DNA of 64,000 nt, from the NCBI RefSeq assembly GCF_000525835.1, contig NZ_AODD01000002.1, positions 124,001 through 188,000 on the forward strand, read 5' to 3'. A program made the translations under genes and the position numbers. The first letter of the stretch is position 1; each line of letters begins with the position of its first letter. The notes beneath the pieces are model-generated. The model saw only the letters and a program-made list of their open reading frames with translations, had not been told where the DNA came from and made no database searches. This DNA is from Listeria grandensis FSL F6-0971. GTDB taxonomy: Bacteria; Bacillota; Bacilli; Lactobacillales; Listeriaceae. Shown here one piece after another: positions 61,083 to 64,000 of the stretch.

Positions 61083-61700
61083 TTATTCATTTTTAAATGT
61101 ATCTACGAAAAGTTGAACTAATCGTGTTTTGGAAACTTTGCCAATCGCTTTTTTGCCATTGACAACCGGTAAGGAATCGATTTGATGTATCACGAGCTCT
61201 TGCGCGGCAAAGAGAGCGGAATCCGTCGGTGCAATCGTTCGAATATTGGGCATCCGTGTCATGATGGTTGCAATGGGTGTAGCCTTTTTATCGGTATCTG
61301 CAAGCGCGCCTTTTAGCAAATCTTTTCGGGATACGATACCAATTAGCTCTGTTGCCTCTATGACATACAAGCTACCCGTGTCCTCTAGAAAAAGGCTGAC
61401 GATCGCGTCATGAATTGAGGTTTCCTTTGTGACGAATATAGGAGTCGTCATAATAGCATCGACTTTCAGTTGTCGTATGTCCTCATATATTGTCGGATTA
61501 AGCTCAAGCCCTGAATAAAAATAACCGACTTTCGGACGAGCATCTAAAATCCCTGTCATCGTTAAAATAGAGAGATCAGCGCGAATTGTAGCACGTGTTA
61601 ACTGCAATGAGCGAGCGATTTGGTCACCTGTTGCTGGTTCATGCGCTTTCACAAATTCGATGATTTTGAGTTGTCTTGTTGAGAGTTTTATTTCGGTCAC
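61083..61700 (-). CDS. ccpN: CcpN-like transcriptional repressor of gluconeogenesis
   Basis: Predicted 205 aa. Residues 1-65 are a helix-turn-helix (LSTRQLKIIEFVKAHEPATGDQIARSLQLTRATIRADLSIL), followed by two CBS domains (about 75-205) that bind ATP/ADP. CcpN represses gapB and pckA under glycolytic conditions in Bacillus. The start is a GTG at 61700 after ATGAG. Two perfect CcpN-type boxes lie in its promoter (see next entry), and ppsR-ppdK follow, so the cassette likely regulates itself. Confidence 0.9.
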   Translation of the reverse strand: MTEIKLSTRQLKIIEFVKAHEPATGDQIARSLQLTRATIRADLSILTMTGILDARPKVGYFYSGLELNPTIYEDIRQLKVDAIMTTPIFVTKETSIHDAIVSLFLEDTGSLYVIEATELIGIVSRKDLLKGALADTDKKATPIATIMTRMPNIRTIAPTDSALFAAQELVIHQIDSLPVVNGKKAIGKVSKTRLVQLFVDTFKNE

Positions 61701-61730
61701 CTCATTTCGATATAGGATATGCTGTTCATT

Positions 61731-61779
61731 ATATAGTATGACATAATAGAATGCAAATGATTAATATGTCATACTATAT
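61731..61779 (-). promoter_or_regulatory. Inverted CcpN boxes in the ccpN promoter
   Basis: ATATAGTATGACATA (61731-61745) and TATGTCATACTATAT (61765-61779) are perfect reverse complements of 15 bp, 19 bp apart. Each contains TATGTCATACT, which matches the CcpN consensus TRTGHYATAYW. On the minus strand the left copy overlaps a TATAAT -10 with TTGCAT 17 bp upstream, so binding would block ccpN transcription. Confidence 0.8.
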
Positions 61780-61837
61780 GAAGGAGAGTAGGGCAGCCTT
61801 CGTTGCTTTTAGAACCTCGTTTCGCTATCATAACAAG

Positions 61838-61865
61838 AAAAAAACGCCCCTCAAAAAGGACGCCT
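61838..61865 (-). terminator. Terminator of the hemolysin III-like gene
   Basis: On the minus strand CGTCC pairs with GGGCG (one wobble), followed by seven Ts. It lies just past the end of the hemolysin III-family gene. Confidence 0.6.
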
Positions 61866-61872
61866 TTCCCCA

Positions 61873-62503
61873 TTATACATAAAACAAAATACAGAAATAC
61901 ATAAACCCAGTTCCGGCAATCACGAACAAATGCCAAATGGCGTGCATGTAAGGGACTTTTGGGATACTGTAAAAGACAGCGCCGACGGTAAACATAATAC
62001 CACCGGTTACTAACATCCAGAATCCCACTGGCTCTAGTGTCTGATAGAGCGGCTTAATCGCGATCATCACGAGCCAACCCATCAATAAATAAAACAGTGT
62101 CGAAATGAGTTTCCATTTTCCGAGCAAGAAGCATTTATAGACGATTCCTGTGGCAGCAAGTCCCCATATCACACCGAACAATGTCCAGCCAAGTGATCCT
62201 TGCAATGTGATTAAAACGAGGGGTGTATAGGAACCGGCAATCAATACATAAATCGCGACATGATCTAAAATGTTAAAGAGATCCTTCGCTTTTCCTGGCT
62301 TAAAACTGTGTAGCATTGTTGAACAAAAATAGAGTAATACGAGTGAGATACCGTAAATTAAAAAAACTAATTAAATAGATCGGATTGTCGCGTTGCACTG
62401 CAAAAATAATGAGCATAATAAGCGCTGGGATACTGAGCAAGAATCCGATGCCATGCGTCACTGCGTTAGCGACTTCTTCTTTCCAATTGTACGTTTCATG
62501 CAT
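61873..62503 (-). CDS. Hemolysin III / PAQR-family membrane protein (one frameshift)
   Basis: Full span encodes about 209 aa with seven transmembrane helices. NWKEEVANAVTHGIGFLLS, the first conserved His, STMLHSFKPGKAKDLFNILDHVAIYVLIAGSYTP with HS and D, and the C-terminal YMHAIWHLFVIAG match the TrhA/YplQ family of metal-dependent membrane proteins. The lytic name is historical. The frame breaks near 62356-62366, in A/T runs. It faces the DegV gene divergently. Confidence 0.88.
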
Positions 62504-62673
62504 TTTTTATCACCAAACTTTTCTGAAAAATTAAATTTTCTATTCATGTTCTTATCATACGCTCTTTTTGTACAAATAGAAAGTGATTTAACAAACACAA
62601 AGTTTAAGATAATGTAAAGAATTGGAGTAATGCTGGAATCTAGGTACAACTTTCGCCTGATATTTAGCTATTA

Positions 62674-62687
62674 GAATAGTACTATTC
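62674..62687. promoter_or_regulatory. Perfect 14-bp palindrome upstream of degV
   Basis: GAATAGT-ACTATTC ends 12 bp before the TATAAT (62700-62705) of the DegV gene, in the place of the -35 element. It may be an operator. Confidence 0.4.
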
Positions 62688-62742
62688 CGCTTTTCTTGCT
62701 ATAATGGAAAAAAGAATACTAGAATTGGATGTGGAAATAATG

Positions 62743-63576
62743 ACAAAAATCAAAATTGTGACGGATTCTACTGCCGGATTAACGCCCGAAGAAGTGGCGA
62801 AATATAACATTCATATTCTACCGCTGACCGTTGAAATTGATGGACAGACTTACGATGCAACGGAAATCGAGCCAGCCGACTTTATGGGAAAAATGGCAGC
62901 TTCTAAACAGCTTCCTAAATCATCACAGCCAGCGATCGGTAATTTTGTAGCTTTATTTGAAGCGTTGACTGCAGATGGTAGTGAAGTTCTAGCGATTCAT
63001 TTGACAGAAAAGTTGAGCGGCACTGTCTTAACAGCACAACAAGCGGCTGATATGGTGGATGGTAAGGTGACTGTGATCGATTCGGAATACATCGCACGAG
63101 CGCTAGCTTTCCAAGTGATCGGAGCGGCAAAAATGGCACAAGACGAAACCAACACTGTCGACGATATTCTGACAAAAATCTCAACTATTCGCGCTAAAAC
63201 AAAACTTTATATTTGTGTCGTGACACTTGAGAACTTGATCAAAGGTGGGCGCGTCGGCAAAATGCAAGGCATTATCGGCAGTCTTTTAAACATCAAATTG
63301 ATCGCGAAATTACAAGATGGTGCGCTCATAGAAGAGGCAAAAATTCGTAGCAAGAAACAAACAATGAATTATTTAGTGGATTTGCTAAAAGCAGAAACGA
63401 AAAAAGTGAAAGAATTAAATGTTGTACACGCCAATGGTTTACAGATGGCGGAAGAGATCAGAGCACACGCGAAAGAAATTTTCCATTTGTCGGAAGTCAA
63501 GTTGTTAAATGCCGATTCGGTTATTTCAACACACGCTGGAAATGGTGCGGTTGCAATGATTTATTACACAGAGTAG
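62743..63576 (+). CDS. DegV-family fatty-acid-binding protein
   Basis: Predicted 277 aa. KIVTDSTAGLTPEEV at the N-terminus, VLAIHLTEKLSGTVLTA and the C-terminal STHAGNGAVAMIYY mark the DegV (FakB) fold, which holds fatty acids for phosphorylation by FakA. Which lipid is bound is not predictable. The ATG at 62743 is preferred over 62704, since the latter lies on the -10 element; the ribosome site (GATGTGGA) is weak. The lipase gene starts 15 bp after the stop. Confidence 0.88.
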   Translation, partial: TKIKIVTDSTAGLTPEEVAKYNIHILPLTVEIDGQTYDATEIEPADFMGKMAASKQLPKSSQPAIGNFVALFEALTADGSEVLAIHLTEKLSGTVLTAQQAADMVDGKVTVIDSEYIARALAFQVIGAAKMAQDETNTVDDILTKISTIRAKTKLYICVVTLENLIKGGRVGKMQGIIGSLLNIKLIAKLQDGALIEEAKIRSKKQTMNYLVDLLKAETKKVKELNVVHANGLQMAEEIRAHAKEIFHLSEVKLLNADSVISTHAGNGAVAMIYYTE

Positions 63577-63591
63577 GTTAGGTGAAGACAT

Positions 63592-64000
63592 GTGAATAAG
63601 AAAAAATATTGGCTTGCGGGGATCGCTATCATCATCCTCGCGGCCATTCTTACCTTTTATTTTATCCAAAAAGAGCAGGAGCGAAAACGAGAAGAAGCAC
63701 GTGTTGCGGTCAATCTAGTCGCGATGGGTGATTCGTTAACAGAAGGTTCTGGCGATGAGGAGAAAAATGGCGGTTATGTGGGCATCGTGGCGGATAAGCT
63801 TGAGAAACGGGACGATGTGAAGCGTGTAACGACGGAAAACTATGGTGTCGGCGGTAACCGGATCGATCAGTTGATGAAGCGGCTGGATACACAGCCTGAA
63901 TTTCGTCAAGATGTGAAAGAAGCCAATGCGATTTCGATCACGATTGGTGGAAATGATGTAATGAAAATCGTCCGTGCCAAGCTATTGGACGCGAAAAAGA
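63592..64000 (+). CDS. SGNH/GDSL-type lipase, YpmR-like (5' part)
   Basis: 136 codons seen; the gene runs off the window end. A GTG start with AGGTGA upstream is followed by a transmembrane or signal helix (residues about 6-24). Block I is VAMGDSLTEG, with the catalytic Ser; block III is IGGND, and GVGGN lies between. It is probably an extracellular esterase or acyl-hydrolase. It appears to form an operon with the DegV gene. Confidence 0.85.
   Translation, partial: MNKKKYWLAGIAIIILAAILTFYFIQKEQERKREEARVAVNLVAMGDSLTEGSGDEEKNGGYVGIVADKLEKRDDVKRVTTENYGVGGNRIDQLMKRLDTQPEFRQDVKEANAISITIGGNDVMKIVRAKLLDAKK

Overview
The window is a piece of a Listeria-type chromosome (Bacillota, Listeriaceae). Gene order follows, with insertions, the block running from aroA/tyrA/hisC to the DegV and GDSL-lipase genes in Listeria monocytogenes. 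That block includes reoY (ypiB), dapB-mgsA-cca-birA, panBCD, dinG, asnS-dnaD-nth, recU-ponA, gpsB-rnpB, xpt-pbuX, mntR-fhs, thyA-dfrA and ppdK with its regulators. The species cannot be named from sequence alone. Codon use and base composition look richer in G+C than L. monocytogenes, which would fit one of the environmental Listeria species; this is inference.

Layout. 0-7.3 kb: end of hisC, tyrA, aroA, a TPR protein, reoY, ypjA-like and yugP-like membrane proteins and an HI0933-type flavoprotein. 7.3-11.7 kb: a leftward operon (malolactic enzyme, beta-lactamase-fold hydrolase, DUF1801) and a divergent DadA-like oxidase. 11.7-16.2 kb: a leftward Bce-type antimicrobial-peptide module (response regulator, kinase, ABC ATPase, large permease). 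16.2-16.7 kb: an intergenic block of repeats. 16.7-22.5 kb: ypjC, ypjD-dapB-mgsA-cca-birA, an acetyltransferase and a thioredoxin-like lipoprotein. 22.7-33 kb: panBCD, dinG, ypmB, aspB, asnS, dnaD-nth-ypoC. 33-36.4 kb: recU-ponA leftward. 36.7-44.6 kb: yppE-ypsA, gpsB, RNase P RNA, an rRNA methylase, an M32 carboxypeptidase, riboswitch-controlled xpt-pbuX and a 5'-3' exonuclease. 44.9-47.4 kb: an LPXTG adhesin. 47.4-55.8 kb: RNase HI-like, cold-shock protein, mntR, fhs, an ABC-F ATPase, thyA-dfrA and an MFS transporter. 55.8-64 kb: a cystine symporter with a CymR-like site, a second repeat block, ccpN-ppsR-ppdK leftward, a hemolysin III-family protein, DegV and a partial SGNH lipase.

Genes that work together: tyrA/aroA/hisC (aromatic and histidine pathways); panB-panC-panD (pantothenate); thyA-dfrA-fhs (folate one-carbon metabolism); ccpN-ppsR-ppdK (control of gluconeogenic flux, with a palindromic CcpN-type operator in front of ccpN); reoY, ponA and gpsB (cell-wall synthesis and its control); and the Bce module (peptide-antibiotic sensing and detoxification).

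Sequence quality. At least 20 single-base frameshifts interrupt 15 genes, including genes normally essential or highly conserved (dapB, cca, fhs, recU, ponA, ppdK). Nearly all lie in short mononucleotide runs and the downstream frame continues the same protein, so I read them as sequencing or assembly indels. Such genes are annotated once over their full span, with the break positions given.

The most unusual feature is an intergenic repeat family: a 52-bp hairpin repeat (A) and a roughly 54-122-bp repeat (B). They occur together at 16.2-16.7 kb and, inverted, at 57.3-57.5 kb. I do not recognise it as a described element.
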